Source of the DNA: Diplolepis rosae | Taxonomy: Eukaryota > Arthropoda > Insecta > Hymenoptera > Diplolepididae | DNA length: 64,000 nt | NCBI GenBank assembly: GCA_030998225.1 | Contig: JAPYXD010000696.1 | Location: 248,001-312,000 of the forward strand | Direction of reading: 5' to 3' | Shown: piece after piece, positions 1 through 10,293 of the stretch | Numbering within the stretch: position 1 is the stretch's first letter | Layout: every line of letters begins with the position of its first letter | Notes under the pieces: model-generated | What the model saw: the letters and a program-made list of their open reading frames with translations, nothing else | Databases searched by the model: none | Told to the model about the DNA's origin: nothing | Translations under genes and position numbers: made by a program

Positions 1-996
1 TTATGGAATAATTTTCCGTAAACTGCTCGAATGCACAGGTAACGATAGACTGATGCAGAAATCACGGCTTTTCTTTTTTGTCTATCGCTATCATGCTCCC
101 GACCTTTGACGCCAAGATTATCGCCAAGATTATCGCCGAGATCGGCGCCGAATTCTTGCATCTTCGCAGTATTAGATAAGAGGAGATAAAGGCCTATAAT
201 TTCTACAGTTTTGCTTCGATTGACTTGAAAATTTGACACAACATTCTTGAAATGTTTTACAATAAGAAAATAAAAAAATTAAAAAATCGATTTTTTGAAA
301 GTGTTAGACCCTACTCCCCCCTTAAATCATTTATCAGAATTTTTTAATAATAAAAAATATCTGAGCACTACACTTTTAGAAATGTTCGGGAATTTGCAAC
401 ATTTTTATGTTACAAATGTAGCATGAAATATGAGGATATTTGTGATGTTTTTGAGTAAAGCTATCTTAAAAGTTCGAGAAGTGTACTGAGTTTTCTGAAA
501 TTTTATATTAATTTGCAAAGTTATAACTAAATAAAACTCCAGTCACATGTTTCGGGAAATTGCGGGGGGAATTTCTGACATTGTGGAATTTGTATTAGCA
601 ATTCTTAGCTATTTTTCCATAAATAATCTTTTGTAATTTTATACTATATATGTACTTGCATCTATATCTTCAGTAACATTTAGACAGAAGTATATACTAG
701 TTTTTCAGTTTAGGTATCTCAAAATTATGTGCTAGAATTCTATTGTTATTTCTAAGGAAGTTTCAGATACTTTATCAAAGTTTCCTGTACTATTTTATGT
801 AAATTTTCTCACGGTTTTCACATTATTTCACATTTCCAAAGTTTACTTCCAAATTAGGGCTCATATGTGTAATATTTTATTTATTGTGCTTAACATTTTA
901 GAAATAAAGATTACTAAAGAGGGCTCTGATCAGAGTCGAAATGTTTGAAATTATTTAACCTTTTGAGTTATTATTTTTGGATCCTAGAATCATTTA
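1..996. other. AT-rich stretch, no gene recognised
   Basis: I see no convincing coding sequence on either strand. The only structure is a short tandem repetition of a 12-13 bp unit (cgccaagattat) around 110-150. The rest is AT-rich with short homopolymer runs. It lies downstream of the donor end of the THAP exon, so it may include intron sequence of that gene. Confidence 0.6.
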
Positions 997-1029
997 TTAA
1001 CAACATCGTATGAAATTAAAAATATTACT

Positions 1030-1037
1030 ACTTACGT
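1030..1037 (-). promoter_or_regulatory. 5' splice donor of the THAP exon
   Basis: Read on the minus strand, the exon ends CAC and continues GTAAGT, a consensus donor. Past it the reading becomes AT-rich and non-THAP-like (SSNIFNF), which supports an exon end here. Confidence 0.55.
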
Positions 1038-1479
1038 GTGCAAACTGCACGCTACTTTCTCCAAAGTCTCGTATGCCTTCTCCAGGTTTTTCAATTTCGG
1101 GCATCAACATTTCAAACTCCGATGGGGAAGAAACAGTCGCGGGTTTCATGTTCACAGCACTTTGACACGACATATCACTACCGGGCGGTAAATTTAACGT
1201 CGGAACAGCACCGTACTTTAAAAGAAAAGCACCATTCCTCTTCTGATAAAAGCATTGTTCATCGAATTGTCGATGACAAACAAAAAATTGTCTTTCTAAT
1301 ACTTGGAGGTATTCTAACCTCGACAAGTGGGGATTTGCGCATGCTTCTATCCATCGTTGTTCAGCATTTTCTCCCTTCGGAAACCGATGAATAGATACAT
1401 TTTTCTTCCGACCCCTTTTAGAGGTGCACCCACGAACAGCACACTGAATTTCGTACTTCGTATTCATCATGAAGCGCAA
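1036..1479 (-). CDS. THAP-type zinc finger exon (partial gene)
   Basis: The 5' exon of a THAP-domain protein, a C2CH zinc-dependent DNA-binding fold found in animal transcription regulators and P-element-type transposases. Visible features are the opening C-x4-C pair (CAVRGC), the invariant W after FPKGENAEQRW, the C-x2-H pair VCHRQF, and the closing AVPTLNLP signature near residue 90. About 50 residues of low-complexity Ser/Pro/Glu sequence follow. The start was set at the Met cluster at the N-terminus. The open frame runs past a strong donor (GTAAGT, plus coordinates 1030-1035), so the exon probably ends at 1036. No continuation was found to the left. The 3' LTR of gypsy-1 lies only about 60 bp upstream of the start, so a native promoter is doubtful. 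It may belong to a THAP-carrying transposon rather than a host gene. Confidence 0.65.
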
Positions 1480-1537
1480 TCACGTAACAAATTCTTGATA
1501 CTTGTATACAACAATGGCGAAAATCATACTATCATCA

Positions 1538-1761
1538 TACTCCCCTAGTGCAACTTGGAGAAATGATTAAACTCACTATATTAACTCAACGATATTTATT
1601 TACTAATTAACAAAGGTCTATGGTCAGGCCATGAAGTGATCACGCGAACGATCGACTACCAACTGGTTAACAAAACGTGGCTGCCGCTTCAGCATAGAAC
1701 AAGTTACAAGAGTAGATAGGAAACTCGCCGAATCGCGCTTAGCCAATCATCATTCCCTAAA
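1538..1761 (-). repeat. 3' LTR of gypsy-1
   Basis: Matches 6512-6734 almost base for base over about 220 bp, including the segment around the TTTACTAATTAACAAAGG motif. The end at 1761 reads tccctaaa where the other copy reads tccctaca, so the terminal CA/TG has mutated. The outer end (1538) lacks the last bases seen in the 5' LTR and looks truncated. Confidence 0.85.
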
Positions 1762-1790
1762 GTACTCCCCCCCCCCCCCCCGAGAGAGAG
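1762..1790 (-). promoter_or_regulatory. Candidate polypurine tract of gypsy-1
   Basis: On the minus strand this reads a GA-rich run followed by 15 G residues directly against the start of the 3' LTR. That is where plus-strand DNA synthesis is primed in LTR elements. The homopolymer has probably expanded since insertion. Confidence 0.55.
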
Positions 1791-1793
1791 CGG

Positions 1794-2161
1794 TCAAAAA
1801 TATATAATCGCAAGCATATCGAGTATATCGTCAATAATATATATACAGGTGTGATTATACCGAACATAGGACGAAAAGACAGAATTCCATGTTACAAAAA
1901 GTAATTTGATACATAAAAATATACATTTTGTTACGTAGTTTAGGCAATGCTTTAGCGTAGAATTTGATACAATATTTGAAAAAAAGAAATTTGTGAAATA
2001 GAAATGGGTAAAATTTTGCGGAGAACAATGGTCATACCCGCAAATGGAGATGAGAGGAGAAGATACCAAGGCATAGATCACAGACGTTTGACTTGTCTTG
2101 GCTCTTCTCTGACATCAACCAATACTGGGATGATATACCTTCAGCATTTTTACACTTACAT
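1794..2161. other. AT-rich region between pol and 3' LTR of gypsy-1
   Basis: No coding signal was recognised. By position it is the 3' untranslated part of gypsy-1, or a later AT-rich insertion. Confidence 0.5.
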
Positions 2162-2701
2162 TTATTGTTTAAATGTAACTAGCTTGCGTGAATATGTTTT
2201 AAGAACCAATTTTACAATGTCCGGATGAGTTACATTTTGCGATGGATCAAGATGATCGATGTCGTCACGCAAGAAGTGCGCAAGCTTAACACTCTCGACA
2301 GACACATGGCGTGAAGCGCCGTCAACTTTTGTTTCAAAAACTCTGTCTGACGGGCGATTTGAAACTTTATGAGGGCCTATATAGGGGCGTTCCAAAGCCT
2401 TCCTGGCGTGATCACGCAGAAATACGTGACAACATGAGCTAAGTTCCTTAAAAATAAAGGCTTTTTGTTTATACTTTTGAGCTGCTGGAACTGGTTTTAC
2501 CTTCCGCATATGTTCTCGAAATTCTTCGAGAAAAATGTGCGGGTGAGGCGAGAAATCCTCGGGCAAGACGAATTCCCCGAGAATTCGGAGGGCGGTTCCG
2601 AAAACGAGCTCAGCAGGCGATGCCCCGATGTCCAAAACGTTAGTCCGTAAACCGATTAAAACTGAAGAAAAGATCGTGACCATTCGCGGTCGGAATGGCA
2701 C
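2162..2701 (-). pseudogene. gypsy-1 integrase C-terminal part
   Basis: This frame carries the end of the integrase polyprotein. It has a segment related to the post-catalytic region (TNVLDIGASPAELVFG) and then a GPHK-type C-terminal module (YIGPHKVSNRPSDRVF) ending in VSVESVKLAHFL, typical of gypsy polyproteins with a GPY/F-like tail. It overlaps the main integrase frame by about 45 bases in a different frame, so a frameshift separates them. Confidence 0.75.
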
Positions 2702-3360
2702 ATGATAGCCGTTTTAAGTGATCGATCCCACCGTTCGATCATACCATTAGATGCGGAATGATATGCGGTGGTTCGTATGCGGTTGCAGCCTATTAATTGA
2801 ATTAGTGCTGACAATAGTTGAGATTCAAATTGACTGCCTTGGTCCGTAGTTAATGTTTCTGGTGAACCATAGCGTGAAACCCAATGGTCGAAGAATGCTC
2901 TACAAATGGCTGATGCTTCGATGCCTTTAAGTGGTATAGCCTCAGGCCAACGCGAAAAGCGGTCGATGATCGTAAGGCAATACCTAAAACCATTACTAAT
3001 GGGGAGTGGACCGATAATGTCCATGTATACATGGCGAAAGCGCCCATCCGGAGCGGAAAAACTCGTTGGCAGTAGGCGATTATGCCGCGAAATTTTCGAT
3101 TGTTGGCATTCCGGACATGCCTTGCACCAATCGGAAATATCGCGACGCATTGACGGCCATACGTACCGCTTGCGAATGACACGATCCGTAACCTTTGCGC
3201 TAGGATGCGCTTGTTTATGGAAGAGATGGAACACTCGTTTCCTGAGAGAAGATGGAATGATAGGGCGGAGTGCTTCGCCAGTTAAATCGCAGTACACGGA
3301 TGTGTGATCTGGTCCCCATTGAATTTTTCGAATATTAAGCGAGCATTCAGGGTCTGACAT
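2656..3360 (-). pseudogene. gypsy-1 integrase core
   Basis: Retroviral-type integrase. The N-terminal H2C2 zinc finger is visible (HLFHKQAH, then CKACPEC). The catalytic core has the first Asp in HVYMDIIGPLP, the second in TTDQGSQFES, and the Glu region in SASNGMIERW. The frame is open for 234 codons, but the C-terminal part lies in another frame (2162-2701). It would join element cDNA to the chromosome if intact. Confidence 0.85.
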
Positions 3361-3479
3361 CAGAGATTTGATCTCTTCATCTACAAGTTGATGTTGAGCG
3401 AGTTCAACAAGGCTAAATTCCGTGGGAATGCGTACGCTGTTAACTCTGGACAGTGAATTAGCGACGATATTATCGTGAC

Positions 3480-4098
3480 CTGGCTGGTATTGAATGTCGG
3501 TTGAGAATTACGAGATGAAAGCAATTTGGCGTTGCTGTCGTGATATTTTCTCGACGCGTTGTTGAAACATATAAGTCAGCGGTTTGTGATCTGTGAAAAT
3601 GATGAAAACCTGCCCTTCGAGGAAGTGTCGAAAATGTCGGATAGCTTCGTAAATGGCAGTGAGCTCACGATCTTAAGCGCTGTAAACGCGTTGTGATGCA
3701 GAAAATTTTCGAGAGAAAAACGCCAGGGGTTTCCAACTGTTATCCCGCCATTGCTCAAGAGAAGCACCCATACCTTTTGATATGGCTATTTGCAGAATTG
3801 CAAGCTGCCACAACCAAGAAGAAGAAGAAGGAGAAGCACCCATACCGAAATTTGAAGCGTCTGTTACTAGACGGGTTTTAGCATCGTGAGTAGGGTGAGC
3901 TAGAAGAGCTGCATTGGTTAGGCCCTGCTTGAGCTGTTCGAATGCAGACTCTGCATTAGCGTTCCATGGAATTTGCCGTTTGTCATTTTTTGCGGGAATT
4001 CCGCATGAACTCTTGTAACGGCGCCTGAACCTCAGCGGCATTCTTGAGGTTTTTTCGTTAAAAATTGTACATTCGGAGAAAGCGGCGGAGCTCGACAA
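3480..4098 (-). pseudogene. gypsy-1 RNase H domain with stops and insertion
   Basis: The RNase H domain follows RT in a shifted frame. It has VTDASNFGMGAS (first catalytic Asp), FFSRKFSASQRVYSA, and then, past a TAA at 3673-3675, the DRELTAIYEAI segment and the TDHKPLTYMF catalytic motif. A second TAA lies at 3508-3510, before QPGHDNIVANSLSR. An in-frame 72-bp insertion interrupts the domain after the first Asp. Joined to RT by a frameshift near 4060-4098. Confidence 0.8.
3759..3846. repeat. 16-bp direct repeat bounding a 72-bp insertion
   Basis: The 16-mer gagaagcacccatacc occurs at 3759-3774 and again at 3831-3846. The DNA between includes a GAA run (on the plus strand) and adds exactly 24 codons to the RNase H frame. 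One copy of the 16-mer is native coding sequence, so the extra 72 bp looks like a duplication-associated insertion. Confidence 0.8.
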
Positions 4099-4696
4099 TA
4101 GTTTTTGGCCTTGGGTACTCGGAAATCGCGCGTACTTTATCGAATGTCAGACGAAAACCTTCTTGATCAATTAAATAACCCAAAAACTCGAGCTTGGTTT
4201 CACCAAACTGGCATTTACTAAGATTAATTCGGAGCGAAAAATCCTTCAAACGCTGGAAAACCATTTTTAGATGATTTGCATGTTCCTGGAACGACGAGGG
4301 AGCAATGAGAATATCATCTATGTAAGCGAAAACGAAATTGAAATCGCCTAAGGCACGAAAAATATATCGCTGAAACGTTTGGCCAGCGTTTCTGAGACCA
4401 AACGTCATTACCCGGTATTCGACAAGACCGAAAGGGGTAATAACGGTAGTTTTTGGTGCGTCGTCAGCTGCGATAGGGATTTGATGATATTCCATAAGCA
4501 AATCTAGCTTAGAAAAGACTTTATTTCCTCGAAGCATTGAAGAAAAATCGTGAAGATGAGGCACGGGATATCTGTCCTGCACTGTAATTGCGTTTAAACG
4601 GCGAAAATCACCGCAAATGCGCCATTCACCAATCTTCATTTTAATCATGTGAATAGGGGTTTGCCCAGGGGCTACTGGACGGTTGACAAATGCCAT
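4058..4696 (-). pseudogene. gypsy-1 reverse transcriptase
   Basis: The RT palm and fingers are nearly complete in one frame. Visible are WRICGDFRRLNAITVQDRYP, the FSKLDLLMEYHQIP block (first catalytic Asp), the TPFGLVEYRVMTFGLRNAGQ block, the catalytic FAYIDDILIAP box, and LEFLGYLIDQEG. The YIDD residues are intact. The frame ends at 4058, where the RNase H frame takes over by frameshift. Confidence 0.88.
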
Positions 4697-4718
4697 CTTC
4701 TACCATTTGTTTAAAAAT

Positions 4719-5069
4719 TTATTTGGCTACTGCCAATTTTTCTGGAGGTAAGCGTTGCGCACGGTCATGAACTGGTAGACCGTTTGTCAAAATGTGTTGA
4801 TGAACATTGACATTGGTAGTGACACTGCCCTGCTTTAAAGATGTGAGTTCTGAGGACGATTCGAAAATGTGCAAAAATGCGTGGTTACGGCTAATTAAAC
4901 TTACATTGCAAACGAGTGCAGATTTAAGAAAACCACGAATAGATAAACCAGTAGTGGTATCAACCAGACGAGATTCGTGAAGAAACGGAACTAGGTGGTA
5001 GAACGCAAGCAAGTCTGCTCCTATAATAGGGCAAGGGACAATATAGCGATAAATACAAATATTGCACAA
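4719..5069 (-). pseudogene. gypsy-1 protease C-terminal / linker region
   Basis: Contains CPIIGADLLAFYHLVPFL and RLVDTTTGLSIRGF, the usual segment between protease and RT in Ty3/gypsy pol. The active-site DTG part upstream was not recognised, so the protease is probably degraded. It is out of frame with RT. Confidence 0.7.
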
Positions 5070-6464
5070 ATAATTAAAATTGAGTAATATAGTTGAATTT
5101 TTAAAAAACCAATGTAAATAGAATGGTTAGAACCGGAATTGTCTTGCTGCCTGATCACACCATGAAGATTTGGAGATCTAAAGTCGTTGATGATAAGCTG
5201 TAGTTACTATAAGCCTGCGCATTCCGTCCGTCGACGCCAACCACAGTGTTAATCCTGCGAAAAATAATCTAGGAAATAAATAGTTCGTAAAAATTGAACA
5301 AAATTTAAATTGAAGAGATAGCAGAAAAAAATATTAAATGGAATATGAAAGATGCCCGGTATGCAAGTTTCAGCCTCCAGTACGGAACACAGCAATATAC
5401 AGAGATTGAAACCTAAATCCCGACAATCGCTGCGCTTAAAAATTTATGTTGATAAAAAGGCACTCAGGGGGCAACGACTTAACATTATTTGAACAATGGC
5501 AACACATAAAAGATGTTGATTCGCAAAGTTATAAACTTGGCTGTAACAAAAGTTTGAAATATCCGTCATGATATAACGCAACGCGTATAAGGAAATTAAA
5601 TTCCGTTAATATCGAAATTAAATTTACAAGATGTATACACATATCTATATAAACACATATATAAAAGATATCAGAATAAAATTTTAGTTATTATGATTTG
5701 ATAAGTCAACGCAAGAATTTTAACAAAGCTAGAAATCCAATATTGACCTTCGAAAATAATCTGGTACAATTTTTGAGTGAGGTCGAAAATAAATAAATTT
5801 TATGAATTTTAAATTCCTAAATAATGTTAACATAAAATCTTTTTAGAGTATCTTAAAAATTGCGTGATATAAAGCAACATAAAATATTTCAGTCGAATTT
5901 TAAATTAAATATTAAATATTCGGAAAAGGTGACTAGAATTGTTACGGATAAGTAAAGATAAGTAAATAAATATTATGTCTGAATAATAGACAAGGTCAAA
6001 CAACCAGACTGGTTACAAAAATACTTTCCTATAAGCGTCGGTTGAGATTCAAAATTTACAGTAAATAATATAAAATTTCGAGTAGAAAATTTTGAAAATA
6101 CGTTGGTTAAAAAATGTTTAACATTACTGATTTTGACTCGTGTGATGAGAGCTTCTTCGCCGTCGTTGAAATGCTTACTGGAACTTAGGTTTCATTGAAA
6201 TTATGGGTGAAGAAACGTTGCTGAAGTAGTTGAATAATTTGGAGCGAAAATCTTTTGCAGACGCTAAAGTCCCAATCGTAGCCACGAAAATTTACCTTGC
6301 GAAGGGAATCATCTTCGGAGTTCCAGTATAATGAAAAAGCAGGTTGGAGTTGGTAGCGATGATGTTACAAATCGTCCCGGACACAGTTGAGAATTTGTAG
6401 TTTGGGCAACAAGTTGAACATTGACGCCATGGTTGCAAAGCGTCCTTTTTTCTTCGACGGTAAA
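5070..6464. other. 5' internal region of gypsy-1, gag not recognised
   Basis: By position this should hold the leader and gag of gypsy-1 on the minus strand. I find no long frame, no CCHC knuckle and no capsid motif. Much of 5280-6120 is strongly AT-rich and may be an unrelated insertion. The segment 6120-6460 is less AT-rich and may be original leader. Confidence 0.5.
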
Positions 6465-6481
6465 TCACGTCGGGGTCACCA
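6462..6481 (-). promoter_or_regulatory. tRNA-Trp primer binding site of gypsy-1
   Basis: The plus strand reads aaatcacgtcggggtcacca. By recall this equals the last 20 nt of mature insect tRNA-Trp including CCA, so on the minus strand it is a perfect primer binding site. It lies 3 or 19 nt from candidate LTR ends (6485 or 6501). Confidence 0.8.
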
Positions 6482-6500
6482 ATTTGTAGGAGTTTTGGTA

Positions 6501-6734
6501 TGTAGGGATCCTACTCCCCTAGTTCTACTAGGAGAAATGAATAAACTCACTATATTAACTCAACGATATTTATTTACTAATTAACAAAGGTCTATGGTCA
6601 GACCATGAAGTGATTACGGGAACGATCGACTACCACTGGTTAACAGAGCGTGGCTGCCGCTTCAGCATAGAACAAGTTACAAGAGTAGATAGGAAACTTG
6701 CCGAATCGCGCTTAGCCAATCATCGTTCCCTACA
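6501..6734 (-). repeat. 5' LTR of gypsy-1
   Basis: Begins tgtaggga and ends tccctaca on the plus strand, an 8-bp perfect inverted terminus of the TG...CA type, and matches 1538-1761. An alternative outer pair (tgtagga at 6485, tcctaca at 6745) would give a slightly larger LTR and a shorter gap to the primer site. The sequences alone do not settle which is right. Confidence 0.8.
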
Positions 6735-6789
6735 GGCTTCCTACAACTAACGCCGCGTATAGTACTGCACATGAACTTTCCTACGGGGA

Positions 6790-7181
6790 CACCCAATACA
6801 TTAGAGGTTGACCTGCACTGGTTGTCATGGAGGAAAATCAACTTGTCATGTCTTTGTTGATAATCCGGCTTTTTTTGGCTGGTTGAGTAACACTGAATTG
6901 TTCGGCAAGCATTTTCTGCGATTGGGTATCGTCCTTGTCCAAAAGAGCCTGCAATTGATGGTCCTCAACCTTCCTGGGCCGATTTCCAGACTTCTAGTCA
7001 CTCAGGTCAAAATTGCTGTCTTTGAACGACAAACCCAATTTCTCCACGTTATTTTCGATAAAGCACTGTCACCATAAGCCTCCACAAGCATTCGATGCGA
7101 TTCAACAGCCGATTTCTTTAAACTGAAGTGGAAAAGCAGAGCTTCCCGCATATGCTCTTGTTCTGGCAAAAAACTAGACAT
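6790..7181 (-). pseudogene. mariner transposase remnant, internally deleted
   Basis: On the minus strand a start Met at 7181 opens a mariner N-terminal helix-turn-helix region (FLPEQEHMREALLFHFSLKK, then VESHRMLVEAYGD). After one stop and frame change comes a second HTH-like part (LQALLDKDDTQSQKMLAEQF). The frame then jumps to IFLHDNQ, which resembles the HHDN catalytic block, so the region between, including the first catalytic Asp, is deleted. The gypsy-1 5' LTR abuts its 3' side. It would have cut and pasted a TA-targeted transposon. Confidence 0.75.
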
Positions 7182-7496
7182 GATTAGCGAAAGAAAAATG
7201 TATGTTGTTGTATGAAATTGCTGACGATGTGCACTGATTAATGTTAGTAGATGTCAAACTCATAAAAAAAAAGTAAAGCGTGTCCATGGTAGCGTAATAC
7301 GCTCACTAACGCCATCTATGAGCATATGATGGATTTAAGCTTATACACCTGGTATTTGCTCTTTTTTCCTGCATGAAAGAAACACTTTTCTTGACAAGTA
7401 TAAATAGGTATTGCCCCAGCAGACTTGATTCGATGAACGGTCAGCGAATTCGCTCACCATTCACTAACCGTTCACTGACCATTCGCTGACCTCGTA

Positions 7497-7960
7497 ATAA
7501 CACGTGGATCAATAATTCCCGGGACTGACACATAGATGGCGTTGCCAATAAAAGTTCTGTATGATTTTTCATGAGTACCAACCTACGAAAGATACCTGTC
7601 AAAATTTCATGACATTCTGATGTTTGGTCCACACGTCACAGTGATTTAAGTAACGTTAGTCTTGATATTCTCAAAACAATGGATTCGAAACAATTTCGTG
7701 TGTTGATTTACCATTGCTTTTTGATGATGAAAAAACACACTGCAAGCTCAGCAATGGCTTGAAAAGTGCTACGGGGACTCTGCTCCATCAGAAACAACCA
7801 TTTGTCAGTGGTATGCTGAGTTTAAACGTGGTCGTACAGACTATACCAGTGAACGAGTCTCATTACTACATGGGGATTTTCGACATATTCGAGGCACCAT
7901 TACTAATAAGAAATCTCGTCACGGTATACCAATACGTCATAATTTATTCATATTTCACCT
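7497..7960 (+). pseudogene. mariner element, 5' end with truncated transposase
   Basis: The first 140 bp (from taacacgtggatcaat) recur at 13838-13977, which marks them as a transposon end with long 5' untranslated sequence. An ATG at 7679 opens FRVLIYHCFL. After one frameshift the frame continues QAQQWLEKCYGDSAPSETT and WYAEFKRGRTD, a mariner first helix-turn-helix. Nothing recognisable follows about 7900, so the catalytic domain is gone. Confidence 0.75.
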
Positions 7961-8076
7961 ATAAAAGGCGAAAGTTCCAATATGCACTATTCCATCCTTA
8001 TCATCATTACACCGCAAGTACAATACAGTTTTACTTGGTTTCACCTGGGAGTTCGGGGAAAGCTAGAAAATAAAAC

Positions 8077-8365
8077 GCAAGTCAAGTCAAATGATAGCAA
8101 GAATACGACTATCTAAATATCACGAGTTCGACAACTTAACACGAATCAAGCAACTCACAATCCTCGAAGGGGACTCAGGTTCAACTTAACACAAGAATTA
8201 ACACCACGTCAACGAACTTAACAGATTGAACTCAAGAAAACTCACCGATAGACCATTCAGCGGTGAATACTACAATTTTTGATTCTGTAAATACTAGCAA
8301 AGTCCATGGTGCATATTGGACATTAATTTCATATTATAATAAACATTTTAACCTAATTATTTATA
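8077..8365. repeat. Diverged direct repeat, copy 1
   Basis: About 290 bp aligning with 9049-9340 in the same orientation at very roughly 75-80% by eye. Shared blocks are gcaagtcaagt, aagaatacgactatct, cacgagt, and gggactcag. It is not coding. The two copies are 972 bp apart. Confidence 0.7.
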
Positions 8366-9048
8366 TTTCTTAATGGACAATATCCTTATCCCTTAGAAAG
8401 GTTTCTTCTTATCATCAGGTAACAAGAGTAAATCCTTCATAAGAAAATTGTTACGTTTCTGATGACGTAACACTATAATACTCTTCGGACTTCCTTTTAC
8501 TAATGTATGCATCAATGATCATGATACATCAAAATTTTTCTACACTATTTCCTATATAATTTATGATTCTAATAATTATTAACCTTTTATTATCAATAAT
8601 CATAATGCTTGTAAAATTATTTCATTATTGTCAATAATATATACAAAAAAATGTTTTGACAAGTTACCTGATTGTCACTATATAATCAACGACTTTAATA
8701 CTTCTAAAAAATGTCTCCTCTTATGTTATTATATATTTGTGTCATCCATCATTATAATTTGTTCCTCTGCAATAATCATTAAAACTGTTAACTTCTATAC
8801 TTGTATTTCCAACAAAATTTTGCATACAATACAAAAATTATCAAGCGGAAACAAAAGCACGTTCTAGATTAAATAAGCACCTTGCTTTAGATTTATTCCC
8901 CTACATAAATTTCGATCGTGGATGGTCCTGCGACTGTATCGACTTAAGATATACTAAGATCTATAAATCAATATCTTTTATACTGCGAAGTCAGTCTAGC
9001 CATTGCTTCTTCTATACTAAAAGATCGGTGACAGATTGAAAGTGAAAG
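8366..9048. other. AT-rich spacer between direct repeats
   Basis: No coding or structural RNA signal recognised. Short open frames here are AT-driven. Confidence 0.5.
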
Positions 9049-9340
9049 GCAAGTCAAGTTAAAATGATTCCAAATGCCAAGAATACGACTATCTGGAAAT
9101 CACGAGTACACCAACTCAACACAAATCAGGCAACCTACAACCCTTGAGAGGGACTCAGCTTTAATTTCAGGATACGAATTAATACCACATCAACGAACTC
9201 AACAGATTAGACTCACGAGAACTCACTAATAGATCATCCAGCGGTAAATACTACTATACAATCGTTAATTCTACACTTACTTGGTCCTTATTTATCACTA
9301 ATATCGTATTATAATAAGCGTTTTTGACGTAATTATTTCC
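9049..9340. repeat. Diverged direct repeat, copy 2
   Basis: The partner of 8077-8365. The spacing and the lack of coding sequence between the copies leave open an old satellite, a tandem segment duplication or decayed LTRs. No TG...CA ends or primer site were seen. Confidence 0.7.
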
Positions 9341-9599
9341 AATGATTCACTGACTTTATCCTCATTACTTCAGTGTTTTATTAGCTTCATGAACAACTTA
9401 GGGCTCATCGACTTGACAAATGACAATGTACCCACAAATAAAAGTAAATTATCAGGCCTTGTCAACCTGCTATAATCAGCTACCTGCAACCCTACATCCA
9501 AAAATCCAACCTACCCCCGCCATATGCTCAGCATGTAAGAGTTGATTTGATAGCAGCAGTGGGTTTATCATTTTTGTTGTCACAGCAGATAATGAATTT

Positions 9600-10293
9600 G
9601 AAATACAATTTTTTCTATACTTATGAAAGTTTTACGTTGATCACGTACAATATCTCATTTATTTTTACGTATTTGCTGCATAGTGGGCGACGTAGTAAAC
9701 TTTATATGAATGCGAGGATGTATCAACAATCATCCGCACCCTGTCCGTGGAATTGATCGTCATCAATTTAAAAAAAGAACACATCTCTACGTGATCGCCT
9801 TGTTTTCAATACACTTTATTTACCTGTCAACAAGCTTTTTCTTTTAGTCATAAAATTCAATTTATATATTTTCCCATATATCTTCTTCTTGTAGCTTGTG
9901 CCCATGACTTACGTTTTGCACTTCCTGAGAATAGTACTGCGCAGGCTTCGAATGCCGCACAAGTTCGTTTGCAAGAAGCACCTGATTTTCAATTGTTTGG
10001 ATTCATGCTCAATAGATGTATTTATCTAAAGTTCGCGTTTTTATTTCATTCTCAGTTGTAGAACGATTACAGTCATTCGACAGTTTGGGAAAAGTATCAT
10101 TGGTTTCCAATAGTTATACCTTCCTATAGTTCACCGCGGTATAACAGCATCCTACAACTCATCAGGAAACGATTACCCTCGCATTCATATAAACTGTACT
10201 ATGTCGCCCACTATGCAGCAAATACGTAAAAATAAATGAGATATTGTACGTGATCAACGTAACACTTTCATGAGTATAGAAACAATTGTTTCA
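9600..10293. repeat. Inverted repeat pair (arms about 115 bp) with 460-bp centre
   Basis: The left arm at 9600-9717 is the reverse complement of 10177-10293 with only a few differences. Shared blocks are cgttgatcacgtacaatatc, ctgcatagtgggcgac and tatgaatgcgagg. The centre has no recognised gene. The layout fits a MITE with long terminal repeats or an inverted duplication. No target-site duplication was identified. Confidence 0.75.

Larger units (their letters stand above)
1538..6734 (-). mobile_element. Ty3/gypsy LTR retrotransposon, gypsy-1 (decayed)
   Basis: A minus-strand LTR element of about 5.2 kb bounded by two copies of a roughly 225-bp repeat (1538-1761 and 6501-6734), which are very similar over most of their length. 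Inside, in order from the 5' side, are a tRNA-Trp primer binding site, an unrecognised gag region, a protease tail, RT, RNase H, integrase and a C-terminal GPHK-type motif. The tRNA-Trp primer and the pol architecture fit CsRn1/Kabuki-like metaviruses, which is inference. The pol is broken by at least two stops in RNase H, by frame changes between domains and by a 72-bp insertion, so the copy cannot be autonomous. Confidence 0.85.

Noticed and set aside
2850..3307. Additional frames over gypsy-1 integrase
   Set aside because: Alternate-frame and antisense shadows of the integrase core.
8628..8867. 79-codon frame with hydrophobic stretch
   Set aside because: AT-rich, low complexity, and no conserved motif or splice context.
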